Below are positions 17,901 through 25,767 of a DNA stretch of 64,000 nt, in pieces. How positions within the stretch are numbered: position 1 is the first letter of the stretch; each line of letters starts with the position of its first letter. The stretch comes from Thetidibacter halocola. Its GTDB lineage: Bacteria > Pseudomonadota > Alphaproteobacteria > Rhodobacterales > Rhodobacteraceae. Position numbers and translations under genes: made by a program. The notes beneath the pieces were generated by a model. It did not search any database. It had not been told where the DNA came from and worked only from the letters and a program-made list of their open reading frames with translations. The stretch lies in assembly GCF_018224955.1 (NCBI RefSeq), contig NZ_JAGTUU010000006.1:248001-312000 (forward strand), read 5' to 3'.

Positions 17901-18990
17901 CGAACCGGTCGCTCGCGGTCACGGTCAGGTCGGCAAGGTATTCGCCGCCGGGCAACACGCCGTCATCCACCGTGAAAGACCACGATCCGTCGCCGCCCAC
18001 GATGACGGTTTCGGCTTGGCCGCCCATCGAGACGGTGACGCTGCTGCCCACCTCGGCATGACCCGAGATCGTGACGCCGCCTGCATGGCCCTCGGCGTTG
18101 AACAGGTCGCCGGTCGAGACGGTGCCGCTGTCGATGCCCAGCTCGGGCGGGGTGAAGTCGACGACGATGGACGGTCCGTCCAGGTCGCGCACGGTGCCGT
18201 CCGGGTCGGTCACGATCACGGTCAGGTCGCCGTGGTCGCCATCGCCGGGAAAGTCGTCGCCCTCGAAGACGACAGACCAGGTGCCATCCTCGGACGTGCC
18301 GGTGAGGGTGGTGCCGTCGATGGTGATCTCGACGGTCGATCCGGTCTCGGCCGTGCCAGTCACGGTGATCGTGCGGTCGTCGCCACCACCGACCGCAAGC
18401 TCTCCATCGGCATTGTCGACCGTGGGCGGCGTCCAGCTTTCGCCGCCACCCCCGCCGCCGTTGCCGCCACTGCCGCCGCTGCCGCCGCCCAGCCAGGCGA
18501 GGCCGCCCAGGCCGGCCAGACCCGCGCCCGCCGCGCCAAGGCCGGTGGCGCCCAGCAGCGCGGTGCCCAGCATGCTGACCTGGTCATCGCCATAGGCGGC
18601 TTCAGCCACCACGGCGGGATCGTCGAGAAAGATCAGCGCGTCGTCGGGGCTCCACTTGCCGGCGAACTCGGTGGGCCCGTATTGCGCGAACAGCGCGCCG
18701 CCGTCGGCCTCGACGAAGGTCACCTGGTTCAACTGGCCGTTGCTGGAGAGGAACAGACGGTTGCCTCCGTCCTCGAAATAACCCTCGAGGACGATCACGC
18801 GGCCATCGGCCAGCGTGATCAGCAGGTCGTTCGCCGCGCGGTCGTAGCCGCGAAGGTCGTCCTGGCTGATGTTCAGGGAAATGTCGTTGCCCGTGCCCGC
18901 GTCGACCAGGAAGCCCTGCGCCTCATCGCCCACGGAGCCACGCCGGACCGCGCCCACAGGACTACGCACCACGAAATCAATCGCGCTCAT
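14935..18990 (-). CDS. BapA-like large adhesin with tandem Ig-like repeats
   Basis: A 1351-residue surface protein. Residues 1-130 match the BapA prefix-like domain; 140-185 are a Gly/Ala/Leu-rich segment ending in a poly-Gly linker; 186-279 are a divergent first Ig-like unit; 280-1156 hold nine tandem ~97-residue Ig-like repeats, each ending in a V/I-D-T motif; 1157-1351 are a C-terminal Asp-rich region with a final segment resembling a type I secretion signal (F-T-L-G-D-A-T-L-L-I-D). There is no N-terminal signal peptide, as expected for type I export. Probably mediates cell-cell or surface attachment in biofilms. The ABC, HlyD and OMF genes follow on the same strand. Confidence 0.85.
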   Translation of the reverse strand: MSAIDFVVRSPVGAVRRGSVGDEAQGFLVDAGTGNDISLNISQDDLRGYDRAANDLLITLADGRVIVLEGYFEDGGNRLFLSSNGQLNQVTFVEADGGALFAQYGPTEFAGKWSPDDALIFLDDPAVVAEAAYGDDQVSMLGTALLGATGLGAAGAGLAGLGGLAWLGGGSGGSGGNGGGGGGESWTPPTVDNADGELAVGGGDDRTITVTGTAETGSTVEITIDGTTLTGTSEDGTWSVVFEGDDFPGDGDHGDLTVIVTDPDGTVRDLDGPSIVVDFTPPELGIDSGTVSTGDLFNAEGHAGGVTISGHAEVGSSVTVSMGGQAETVIVGGDGSWSFTVDDGVLPGGEYLADLTVTASDRFGNTTTVTDAIDIDTIPHPLTIDDVTGDGVVNLAEAEGGFAITGGSTPGAVVTVSFGNLTQDVTVGPDGRWSLSVTQADFAGGEYAAQVTVSTVDRSGNVSTAMSAVQVDTVNAVSLDNAPLTGDDVIAGAERDAGVTLSGTTQPGSSVDVTIEGVTRSATVSASGAWSVTFAAADIATGTYEATASIVSTDSAGNGVTTSHAFAVDTEGAITIDTAGVEGDGIVNAAERADGVVLNGTGEPGSDVAVTVAGSVIDTTVGATGAWSVTIPAGLVPEGVTGLAVSATATDAAGNRATASGTIAIDTQTSVTLTPTGAGGDGVVNAMEHAGGVTLTGWAEPGATVAVTLGQITHQAVVQANGSWSAAFIPAEIPAGERILPVTAIATDRAGNSATTTGTLDVDTLVTNFTQTGQPGGVDGVLNAAEAAQGLTLTGTTEIGSTVAVTFGGVTRAATVAADGTWSVTYAAGELPSGERTVTMSATARDAAGNTETLTQEVRIDTDAGLLTISANPVEGDDVVNAAEAADGVTLLGTSTPGQWVDVTMNGVTLTVQTDATGTWRAPYQAFQVAPGTYTAQISASITDSAGNTLVRTDSVRVDTEVVNFGISPDPVTADNVINAAERLQGVTLAGSTEPGGSVTVVVGGVSREATVTADGGWSVQLGAGELPQGETIAQAQVLTTDAAGNTAQTSILLNIDTEVRVLALSGAPIAGDGIVNAAEAMAGVTLTGVVEPGSTVMLAVGGQSIAASVAANGGWTAQIPPSAIPGGTGGLPVTITATDAAGNTATLTEMVAMDTDAPETLSWVGYGRDGGGVDQIRTGITDDAVYLGRLAGTDANPMILDVALADSTDIPILGQTYHTPVSTIPDGTHLVLASTDAAGNSSGAYLVTDDPATNAVRMSDQIAQALGEFDVDTIDLHFAEDSSLTITEAQIVALSSITDTVTVMGGNDDIVTIRGAQAQGSNGAGYNVFTLGDATLLIDDDITQVHTGVV
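15523..18153 (-). repeat. nine tandem ~292-bp coding repeats of the adhesin
   Basis: Nine consecutive units of about 97 codons, bounded by D-T at the end of each. Each carries the pattern G-D-(G/D)-(V/I)-(V/I)-N-A-A-E, then G-V-T-L-x-G-x-x-x-P-G-x-x-V, G-x-W-S-V, and T-D-x-A-G-N. Units diverge in sequence while keeping length within about one residue, so this is an old protein-level expansion under length constraint, not a recent DNA duplication. Confidence 0.85.
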
Positions 18991-19189
18991 GTTAACACCG
19001 CTCTGCCTCTGTGCCGCCCATTTTTCGTCCGGGCAGCTTGTTTTATGGCTATGCGTCTACCGGATTGGCCCTTGTTTCGCCACATTTAAATTGGCGCAGG
19101 CGGCACATGATGCGGTTTTCGGGGCCGCGGACCCAAGATGAACCGTGAAATGTGGCCGGACTGTGGCCCGGACGCCTCACCCCGCGCAG

Positions 19190-20296
19190 TCAGAAGGTCA
19201 CCGCCTGGCCCGTCACTGCGGATTGCTGCGCGGCAAGGCCCATCCGCACCGCCCAGGCGCCATCGTCGAGCGTCACTTCGGTCTCGGCAGCGCCCCGCAC
19301 CACCGAAAGGAAACGCTGGTGCTGGTAGAAGGTCGAGCCGTTATGATCTCCCGCCGCCAGCAGTGTCGGATCCACCGGAATATCGACCGTCTGCGGTCCC
19401 TTTGGATGGCGCGGGCTGACAATGACCTGCGGCACCGGCGGCAGACCCAGGTGCGTGGGCCAGAAGCGGCCCGGCCCGGGAACCAGTGCCTCGATCTTGC
19501 CAGCCGGGCCGACGGCAGACAGTTCCTCCTGGTAGCGCGATCCTTCCGCATACATGCAGAGTTCCAGCATCGCCCGCGCGCCGCTGGCGAAATCCACGAT
19601 GACATAGGCGGTGTCCCAGATGTCGGGCACCTCTCCGCCATATTCCTCGTCGAGATGATTCACCGCCTGCCCGGCACTGGCCATGACACGCACGGGATCG
19701 GATTTCAGCGCCAACCGCATCAGGTCGAAGAAATGGCAGCATTTCTCGACCAGCGTGCCGCCGGTGTTGCGGTTGAAGCGGTTCCAGTCGCCGACCTTGG
19801 GCAGGAATGGAAAGCGGTGCTCGCGGATGGTCAGCATGGTCACGCCCCCGGTGGCGCGCTCGATCTCATCCAGGAAGGTCTGGATCGGCGGCATGTAGCG
19901 GTATTCCATCGCCACCCAGACCGGCGCGGGATAGGACGCGCGTAGCGCCTCCAGCCGCGCGCCCTGTTCCGGCGAGGTATACAAAGGCTTTTCCATCAGA
20001 ACCGGCAGAGGGCGAATACGCGCGACCTCTTCCAGTTGGTCGACATGGACATGGTTGGGGCTGGCCACCAGCAGGCAATCGAGATCGTCCGCCAGCAGGT
20101 CGGGGATCGACATGGCCAGCCGCGCATTGGGCGCGATGGCCTTGGCGGCATTCGCCATCAACTCGTTCGGCTCGTAGATGGCGGCGACGCGGGCCCCGGG
20201 CAGCAGGGCGATGTTGCGCAGGTGCTCCTGCCCCATCATGCCGCAGCCGATGATGCCGTAACGGATGATCTTCTGGTCCAAGTCGGAATTCCTCAT
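19190..20296 (-). CDS. Gfo/Idh/MocA family oxidoreductase
   Basis: A 368-residue NAD(P)-dependent dehydrogenase. The Rossmann motif G-I-I-G-C-G-M-M-G lies near residues 14-22, the E-K-P motif containing the catalytic Lys near 105 (L-M-E-K-P-L), and the C-terminal Gfo/Idh domain follows, with a conserved-looking H-F-F-D. Family members oxidise or reduce sugars, inositols and related polyols. The start ATG overlaps the stop of the upstream GntR gene (ATGA), so both are made together, divergent from the monooxygenase/TRAP operon. A role in processing the imported sugar-like substrate is inference. Confidence 0.82.
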   Translation of the reverse strand: MRNSDLDQKIIRYGIIGCGMMGQEHLRNIALLPGARVAAIYEPNELMANAAKAIAPNARLAMSIPDLLADDLDCLLVASPNHVHVDQLEEVARIRPLPVLMEKPLYTSPEQGARLEALRASYPAPVWVAMEYRYMPPIQTFLDEIERATGGVTMLTIREHRFPFLPKVGDWNRFNRNTGGTLVEKCCHFFDLMRLALKSDPVRVMASAGQAVNHLDEEYGGEVPDIWDTAYVIVDFASGARAMLELCMYAEGSRYQEELSAVGPAGKIEALVPGPGRFWPTHLGLPPVPQVIVSPRHPKGPQTVDIPVDPTLLAAGDHNGSTFYQHQRFLSVVRGAAETEVTLDDGAWAVRMGLAAQQSAVTGQAVTF

Positions 20297-20994
20297 ACGA
20301 TCCGTGCCACGTAGGTGGCGATATTCGTGTCGATCCAGTTGCGCGAGACCTCGGCCCGCGCGCCGTCCTGGCCCCAGCTGATCCGGGTCGCCATGACGGT
20401 CGGTGCGCCGGGTGACAGGCCGAAGGCGTCCGGTGCCCAATCCGGCATCGTGGCAAGGCCCAAGCGGTCCTCGGCGCGGGTGATCCAGAGGCCCAGCGCC
20501 TCGCGGTAATAGAGATACAGGCTCTCGCGCAGGTCGCCGGGCTGGATCGTCTCGGCGTAAGTGCCGTCGAGCCAGATTTCCTCGAGCACGGCGGGTTTGC
20601 CCGACAGCCGGCGCAGGCGGCGGATGCGGAACCCCTCGGGAGAGGAGCCGAAGTCGGGCAGTCCGGCGTCCTTCGTCACGCGCTCCACCGACAGCAGTTC
20701 CGCCGTGGGCAGGCCGCCGCCCTCCAGCAGTTCGACGCGGAAGAAGGCGTAGACCGATTTCGCGTCGGTCCGCGCCCGCACGTAGTTGCCAGAGCCCTGC
20801 ACGCGCTCCAGCATACCCTTGTCGGCGAGATCGCCCAGCGCCTTGCGCAGGGTGCCGACGGAAATCCCCAGCCGTTCCGCAAAGGCGCGTTCCGGCGGCA
20901 GCCGCTCGCCATCGGTCAGCCGCCCCGCATTGATGTCGCGGATCAGCATCTCGCTGATCTGCACATGCAGCGGCAGGGCGTGGCGGTCTGTCAT
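20293..20994 (-). CDS. GntR/HutC-family transcriptional regulator
   Basis: A 233-residue regulator with an N-terminal winged helix (about 3-70; L-P-P-E-R-A-F-A-E-R-L-G-I-S-V-G-T-L-R-K-A-L) and a UTRA ligand-binding domain (about 90-228). It probably senses the substrate or an intermediate of the adjacent pathway and controls the divergent promoter region, where a perfect palindrome lies. An in-frame ATG 15 bases further upstream is possible but less likely, because it gives an atypical N-terminus. It is coupled to the downstream dehydrogenase gene. Confidence 0.82.
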   Translation of the reverse strand: MTDRHALPLHVQISEMLIRDINAGRLTDGERLPPERAFAERLGISVGTLRKALGDLADKGMLERVQGSGNYVRARTDAKSVYAFFRVELLEGGGLPTAELLSVERVTKDAGLPDFGSSPEGFRIRRLRRLSGKPAVLEEIWLDGTYAETIQPGDLRESLYLYYREALGLWITRAEDRLGLATMPDWAPDAFGLSPGAPTVMATRISWGQDGARAEVSRNWIDTNIATYVARIV

Positions 20995-21021
20995 TCTTTG
21001 GTCCGGCAAATTGATACACTA

Positions 21022-21035
21022 TTGATCTACATCAA
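21022..21035. promoter_or_regulatory. perfect palindrome TTGATCTACATCAA (GntR operator or FNR box)
   Basis: A 14-mer with perfect 5-bp arms in the 87-base gap between the divergent GntR and monooxygenase genes. A near copy of its left half (ATTGATACAC) lies 11 bases to the left. It is an exact match to the FNR consensus TTGAT-N4-ATCAA, and is also well placed to be the GntR operator. A plausible -35 (TTGATC) with a 17-base spacer to a weak -10 (TACGCA) overlaps it on the plus strand, so a bound protein would block polymerase. Confidence 0.5.
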
Positions 21036-21081
21036 ACGGGGTGCTACGCAACTGGAAAGTCACACGCGAAAGGCACCTTTC

Positions 21082-22236
21082 ATGACCATCGTGCCCGTCA
21101 CCTCCGCCGATCTGGATGCCGTAGAAGTGTCGTGGTTCGCGGCGCTGTGTTCGGACGATTACGAATACCTGGGCGTCCCAGAGGGGCGGCTGCGGTCGTC
21201 GTGGACGCATTGCTCGGGGATCGTCAAGGAGGCCGAGGCGCAGGGGTTCCGCAACATCCTCTGCCCGTCCTCCTACCAGGTCGGGCAGGACACGCTGAGT
21301 TTTGTGGCCGGCTGTGCGCCGATCACCGACAACATCAATTTCCTCGCCGCCGTGCGCTGCGGCGAGATGCAGCCGATCATGCTGGCCCGCACCATCGCGA
21401 CGCTGGATCACATGCTGGAAGGCCGGCTGACGGTGAACATCATCTCGTCGGATTTTCCGGGCGAGAAGGCCGACAGCGCCTTTCGCTACCAGCGCTCGCG
21501 CGAGGTGGTGGAGATCCTGAAACAGGCCTGGACCCGGGACAAGATCACTTACAAGGGCGAGGTCTATGATTTCGAGGGGCTCTGGACCGACCCTGCCCGT
21601 CCCTACCAGACCGGCGGGCCGCTGCTGTATTTCGGAGGCTACAGCCCGGACGCGCTGGACCTGTGCGGCCAGCATTGCGACGTCTACCTGATGTGGCCCG
21701 AGCCGAAAGAGCAGATCGCTTTGCGCATGAAGGACGCCAACGCCGCCGCCGAAAGGCACGGGCGGACGCTGGACTACGGGCTGCGCGTGCACATGATCGT
21801 GCGCGATACCGAGGCCGAGGCGCGCGAATGGGCGGAACACATCGTCAGCAAGCTCGACGACGAATACGGCAAGCTGATCCGCGAACGCAGCCATGACGCG
21901 ATCAGCCTCGGCGTCGCGCACCAGGCCCGCGCGCGCGAGTTGGCCGACCAGTTCGGCTATGTCGAGCCGCACCTGTGGACGGGCATCGGCCGGGCGCGCT
22001 CGGGCTGTGGCGCGGCGCTGGTGGGGTCGACCGACCAGGTGCTGAGCGAGCTGGAGCAGTATAAGAAGATGGGCGTGCGCGCCTTCATCCTGTCGGGCTA
22101 TCCGCATGTCGACGAATGCCGGCATTTCGGCGGCAAGGTGCTGCCGCAGATGAAGACCTGTCAGTTGAACCACGCCTATGGCCGCGTGCCCGCCGAGACC
22201 CCGCTGACGCCGCTGGGATCAGGCGACCGTCGCTGA
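21082..22236 (+). CDS. LLM-class flavin-dependent monooxygenase (SsuD-like)
   Basis: A 384-residue luciferase-like TIM-barrel protein. The N-terminus E-V-S-W-F-A, the substrate-pocket region W-T-H-C-S-G-I, and the segment D-H-M-L-E-G-R-L-T-V-N-I-I-S-S-D match the SsuD/alkanesulfonate monooxygenase branch, which uses reduced FMN supplied by a partner reductase to cleave C-S or related bonds with O2. Such a reductase is encoded two genes downstream. First gene of the divergent operon. Substrate is unknown; SsuD-type desulfonation would leave an aldehyde, which the next gene could reduce. Confidence 0.8.
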   Translation: MTIVPVTSADLDAVEVSWFAALCSDDYEYLGVPEGRLRSSWTHCSGIVKEAEAQGFRNILCPSSYQVGQDTLSFVAGCAPITDNINFLAAVRCGEMQPIMLARTIATLDHMLEGRLTVNIISSDFPGEKADSAFRYQRSREVVEILKQAWTRDKITYKGEVYDFEGLWTDPARPYQTGGPLLYFGGYSPDALDLCGQHCDVYLMWPEPKEQIALRMKDANAAAERHGRTLDYGLRVHMIVRDTEAEAREWAEHIVSKLDDEYGKLIRERSHDAISLGVAHQARARELADQFGYVEPHLWTGIGRARSGCGAALVGSTDQVLSELEQYKKMGVRAFILSGYPHVDECRHFGGKVLPQMKTCQLNHAYGRVPAETPLTPLGSGDRR

Positions 22237-22255
22237 CGCGCGAAAGGATCGAAGA

Positions 22256-23143
22256 ATGGACCGTATCCGACTGACCGACACGCTGGAGATGAGCCGCCTT
22301 GTCCATGGCATGTGGCGGCTGGGTGACGACACCGACACCTCGGTTGGCCATGTGCGCAACAAGATCGCCGCGTGTCTGGATCAGGGCATCACGACGATGG
22401 ACCAGGCCGACATCTATGGTGGCTACGAGGCCGAGGAGATCCTCGGGACCGCCATGACGCCCGAGATCCGCAACCGGATCGAGATCGTCACGAAATGCGA
22501 CATCGTCGCGCCGGCGGGGCGCTATGCCAATGCCCGGGTCAAGTATTACGACACCACGCGGCTGCACATCGTGAAATCCGTGGACCATAGCCTGCGGCTG
22601 ATGAAGATCGATCATATCGACCTTCTGCTGATCCACCGCCCCGACCCGATGATGGACCACTTCGAGACCGGTGCCGCGCTGGACGAGGTGGTGAAGTCGG
22701 GCAAGGTCCGCGCTGTCGGCGTGTCGAACTTCCGTCCTTGGGACTGGGAGTTGCTGCAATCGGCGATGACGACAAAGCTGGCGACGAACCAGATCGAGAT
22801 CAGCCTGCTGCATCACGCGCCCTTCACCAACGGCGATGTCGCGTTTCACCAGCGCCACGGCCAGCCCCTGATGGCATGGTCGCCGCTGGGTGGCGGCGCG
22901 CTGTTCGAGGGCCGGAATGCCGCGCTGCGCAACCGCCTGGCCGAGATCGGCACCGAATTCGACGTCGATGATGCGGCCGTGGCCATCGCATGGCTCTTGG
23001 CCCATCCCTCTCGCATCCTACCTGTCCTCGGCACCAACAATCTGGACCGCATCGCCCGTATCGGCGATGCTGCAAGGGTCCGGCTGGACCGGGAGACATG
23101 GTTTGAACTCTATTCCCTCGCCCTTGGACACGAAGTGCCCTGA
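22256..23143 (+). CDS. aldo/keto reductase, YdhF-like (AKR11-type)
   Basis: A 295-residue single-domain TIM-barrel oxidoreductase using NADPH. The catalytic tetrad is readable: D49, Y54 (A-D-I-Y-G-G-Y), K80 and H127 (L-L-I-H-R-P-D). End-to-end resemblance to E. coli YdhF is clear, including W-R-L near 20 and the closing A-L-G-H-E-V-P. It starts 19 bases after the monooxygenase stop. Reducing an aldehyde released by the monooxygenase is a reasonable inference from position, and parallels SmoB in sulfoquinovose degradation. Confidence 0.85.
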   Translation: MDRIRLTDTLEMSRLVHGMWRLGDDTDTSVGHVRNKIAACLDQGITTMDQADIYGGYEAEEILGTAMTPEIRNRIEIVTKCDIVAPAGRYANARVKYYDTTRLHIVKSVDHSLRLMKIDHIDLLLIHRPDPMMDHFETGAALDEVVKSGKVRAVGVSNFRPWDWELLQSAMTTKLATNQIEISLLHHAPFTNGDVAFHQRHGQPLMAWSPLGGGALFEGRNAALRNRLAEIGTEFDVDDAAVAIAWLLAHPSRILPVLGTNNLDRIARIGDAARVRLDRETWFELYSLALGHEVP

Positions 23144-23152
23144 GGCCCGCAC

Positions 23153-23671
23153 ATGAACGCCCCGATGACCAATCGCAGCCACAGCTTCGACCCGGCCACG
23201 GGCGACCCGCGCGCCTTTCGCGACGCGCTGGGGCAGTTCGGCACGGGCGTGACCGTCGTGACCTGCGAAACCGGCACCGGCCCCATCGGGATCACCGCCA
23301 ACAGCTTTGCCAGCGTGTCGCTGGACCCGCCGCTGGTTCTGTGGTCGCCGGCCAAGTCCTCGTCGCGCTACCCGTTCTTCATGGCGGTCCCGCATTTCGC
23401 GATCCACGTGGTCGGCACCGACCAGGTTGCGCTGTGCAGCGGGTTCGCCCGCACCGGCGACGCCTTTGACGGGCTCGACTGGGAGCGGGGCGCAAGAGGC
23501 GTGCCGCTGCTGAACGGTTGCCTCGCCCGGTTCGAATGCACGACCGAGGCCGTGCATGACGCGGGCGACCATTCGATCATCGTGGCACGCGTGACCCGCG
23601 TGACCACGCGCCCCGGAGCGCCGCTGCTGTTCCACGGCGGCCGTTACGGAGGCTTTACAGAAGCGTCGTAA
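23153..23671 (+). CDS. flavin reductase (FMN-binding split barrel)
   Basis: A 172-residue protein of normal length for short-chain flavin reductases of two-component monooxygenases. F-G-T-G-V-T-V-V-T near residue 29, I-G-I-T-A-N-S-F-A-S-V-S-L-D-P-P near 46 and the C-terminal L-F-H-G-G-R-Y are all family signatures. It would supply reduced FMN to the LLM monooxygenase in the same operon. It starts nine bases after the aldo/keto reductase stop. Confidence 0.9.
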   Translation: MNAPMTNRSHSFDPATGDPRAFRDALGQFGTGVTVVTCETGTGPIGITANSFASVSLDPPLVLWSPAKSSSRYPFFMAVPHFAIHVVGTDQVALCSGFARTGDAFDGLDWERGARGVPLLNGCLARFECTTEAVHDAGDHSIIVARVTRVTTRPGAPLLFHGGRYGGFTEAS

Positions 23672-23721
23672 GCCCAAAGCAAAACAACAACGGGCACGGC
23701 GCAACAGGGAGGAGATGGCCA

Positions 23722-24378
23722 ATGGCCATATTGCTGGCGCTGCTGCGCCCGTTGCAGGCCGTGCTGGACGTGGTCCTGCGCCTTGGCCGGGGATTTGCGA
23801 CCCTCGCCATCGGCCTGATGGTGGTCTGCATCCTGTTGCAGGTCTTCATGCGCTATGTCCTCAACAACGCCCTGCCCTGGCCCGAAGAGGCCGCGCGCTT
23901 CCTGATGCTGTGGATGACCGGGCTGATCGCGCCCTCGGCCTATCGCCGGGGCGGGTTCGTCGCCATCGACATGATCCAGGCGGTTCTGCCGCGCACGGTG
24001 GGCGCCCTGCTGACGATTGCACTGCTGGGCGTGTCGCTGCTGGTGCTGATCGTGGCGATCCAGCTGGGCCACAAGCATGTCTTCGGCAGTTGCCTGTTCA
24101 AGTCCTCGACCCTGTGGCTGCCCTTCACGCTGAAATTCTCGGTTCCGATCCCGCTGACGGGGCTGGACCTGACCGTCTGCACCAAGGAGTCGCCGGCCTT
24201 CGGCTTTGCCTGGGGCTGGACCAAGATGCCGCTGTCGCTGTCCTTCCTGTCGCTCTGGGTGGGCGTGGTGCTGCTGACGGTGGTGAATGTCGAACTGATC
24301 CTCCGGGCCATGGTGGGTCTGCTGGGTGGCGAAGACCGGTTGCGTCCGCAGATGGACGCCGACCTGACGGTGGAGTGA
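23722..24378 (+). CDS. TRAP transporter small permease (DctQ)
   Basis: A 218-residue four-TM protein with the classic small-permease motif L-P-W-P-E-E-A-A-R-F-L-M-L-W-M after the first helix. It is about 45 residues longer than usual: an extra segment between the third and fourth helices (about 118-160), containing two cysteines, is not typical of DctQ. It pairs with the large permease starting four bases after its stop. A good AGGGAGGAG Shine-Dalgarno run precedes the ATG. Confidence 0.88.
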   Translation: MAILLALLRPLQAVLDVVLRLGRGFATLAIGLMVVCILLQVFMRYVLNNALPWPEEAARFLMLWMTGLIAPSAYRRGGFVAIDMIQAVLPRTVGALLTIALLGVSLLVLIVAIQLGHKHVFGSCLFKSSTLWLPFTLKFSVPIPLTGLDLTVCTKESPAFGFAWGWTKMPLSLSFLSLWVGVVLLTVVNVELILRAMVGLLGGEDRLRPQMDADLTVE

Positions 24379-24382
24379 CGCG

Positions 24383-25672
24383 ATGCTGGTCTGGTTCCTG
24401 CCCCTTTTCCTGCTGTTCCTGATGATCGGCCTGCCGGTCTTTTTCGGGCTGCTCGCCGCGCCCGGCCTGCTGCTTTGGCTGAACGGGCAGGAGCGCGACA
24501 TGGCGCTGCTGTATCGCAACGTCTACAATGGCATGGACAGCTTTCCGCTGATGGCGATCCCGTTTTTCATGCTCGCCGGAGAGCTGATGAACCGGGGTGG
24601 CATCACCTATCGCCTGGTCGAATTCAGCCAGGCGATGATGGGCCATCTGCGGGGCGGGCTGGCGCATGTGAACGTGCTGTCCTCGATGCTGTTCGCGGGG
24701 CTGTCGGGGTCGGCAGTGGCGGACACCTCGGCGCTGGGCTCGATGCTGATCCCGGCGATGGAGCGCGAGGGCTACACCCGCCGTTTCGCCGCCGCGATCA
24801 CCGCGGCCAGTTCGGTGATCGGCCCGATCATCCCGCCCTCGGGGATCATGATCATCTACGCCTATGTCATGGGCGAATCCGTCGCCGCGCTGTTCCTCGC
24901 GGGCATCGTGCCGGGCATCCTGGTGGGCGTCGGCCTGATGATCGCGGTCAAGCTGATGGCAGACCGCTACGGTTTTCCGGCCTCGCGCGCCAAGGCCACC
25001 TGGGGTGAGCGCGGCCATGCGGGGCTCAAGGCGTTCTTCCCGCTGATGACGCCGGTCATCATCCTGGGCGGCATCCTGGGCGGTGTCTTTACACCAACCG
25101 AGGCCGCGGCGGTGGCGGCAGGCTATGCCATCCTGATCGGCATGTTCGTGCTGCGCACCCTGCGCCTGTCCGACCTGCCCGACGTGATGATGCGCGCGGC
25201 GATGACCTCGGCCGTGGTGCTGCTGCTGGTCGGCGCGGCGATGGCTTTCAAGACGGTGGTCTCGCTCAGCCACGCGCCGGAACACCTGGCGGCTTTCATC
25301 CTGTCGCTGTCGGATAACCCGCTGGTGCTGTTGTTCCTGATCAACCTGCTGCTGTTCGTCGTCGGCATGTTCCTGGACGCGGGCCCGGCGATCATCATCC
25401 TTGGCCCGATCCTGGGGCCGATCTTTGTCAACCTCGGCATCGACCCGATCCATTTTGCCATCATCATGTCGGTGAACCTGACCGTGGGCCTGGCGACGCC
25501 GCCGATGGGGCTGGTGCTGTTCGTCGCCTCCAGCGTGTCGGGCGAGCGGGTCGAGGCGATTTCCAAGGCGATCCTGCCCTTCCTGCTGGTGGAGGTGATC
25601 GTGATCTTCCTGATCACCTTCTTCCCGGCGATCTCCATGACGATCCCGCGCCTGACCGGGTTCGCCAACTGA
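24383..25672 (+). CDS. TRAP transporter large permease (DctM)
   Basis: A 429-residue polytopic membrane protein with about 12 hydrophobic helices, family length. The signatures F-A-G-L-S-G-S-A-V-A-D-T-S-A-L-G-S and I-I-P-P-S-G-I-M-I-I-Y are intact. It forms the ion-coupled translocation channel together with DctQ. The substrate is set by the binding protein encoded next. Confidence 0.93.
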   Translation: MLVWFLPLFLLFLMIGLPVFFGLLAAPGLLLWLNGQERDMALLYRNVYNGMDSFPLMAIPFFMLAGELMNRGGITYRLVEFSQAMMGHLRGGLAHVNVLSSMLFAGLSGSAVADTSALGSMLIPAMEREGYTRRFAAAITAASSVIGPIIPPSGIMIIYAYVMGESVAALFLAGIVPGILVGVGLMIAVKLMADRYGFPASRAKATWGERGHAGLKAFFPLMTPVIILGGILGGVFTPTEAAAVAAGYAILIGMFVLRTLRLSDLPDVMMRAAMTSAVVLLLVGAAMAFKTVVSLSHAPEHLAAFILSLSDNPLVLLFLINLLLFVVGMFLDAGPAIIILGPILGPIFVNLGIDPIHFAIIMSVNLTVGLATPPMGLVLFVASSVSGERVEAISKAILPFLLVEVIVIFLITFFPAISMTIPRLTGFAN

Positions 25673-25767
25673 CCATTCGGCGGGGCGGGGTGAAACCTGC
25701 CCTGCCGACCCGCCCAACCGGGCCCCTACGGGCCATCCAAGGACCAGAAGCAACAGGGAGAGAAGAG

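Noticed and set aside
15523-18153. CRISPR array or DNA satellite
   Set aside because: The ~292-bp periodicity is from protein repeats that differ at DNA level; there are no short identical repeats with unique spacers.
15301-19089. 1262-codon open frame antisense to the adhesin
   Set aside because: Arises from strong GC3 bias and repeats of the adhesin read backwards; no recognisable domain, and the opposite strand has a clear protein architecture.
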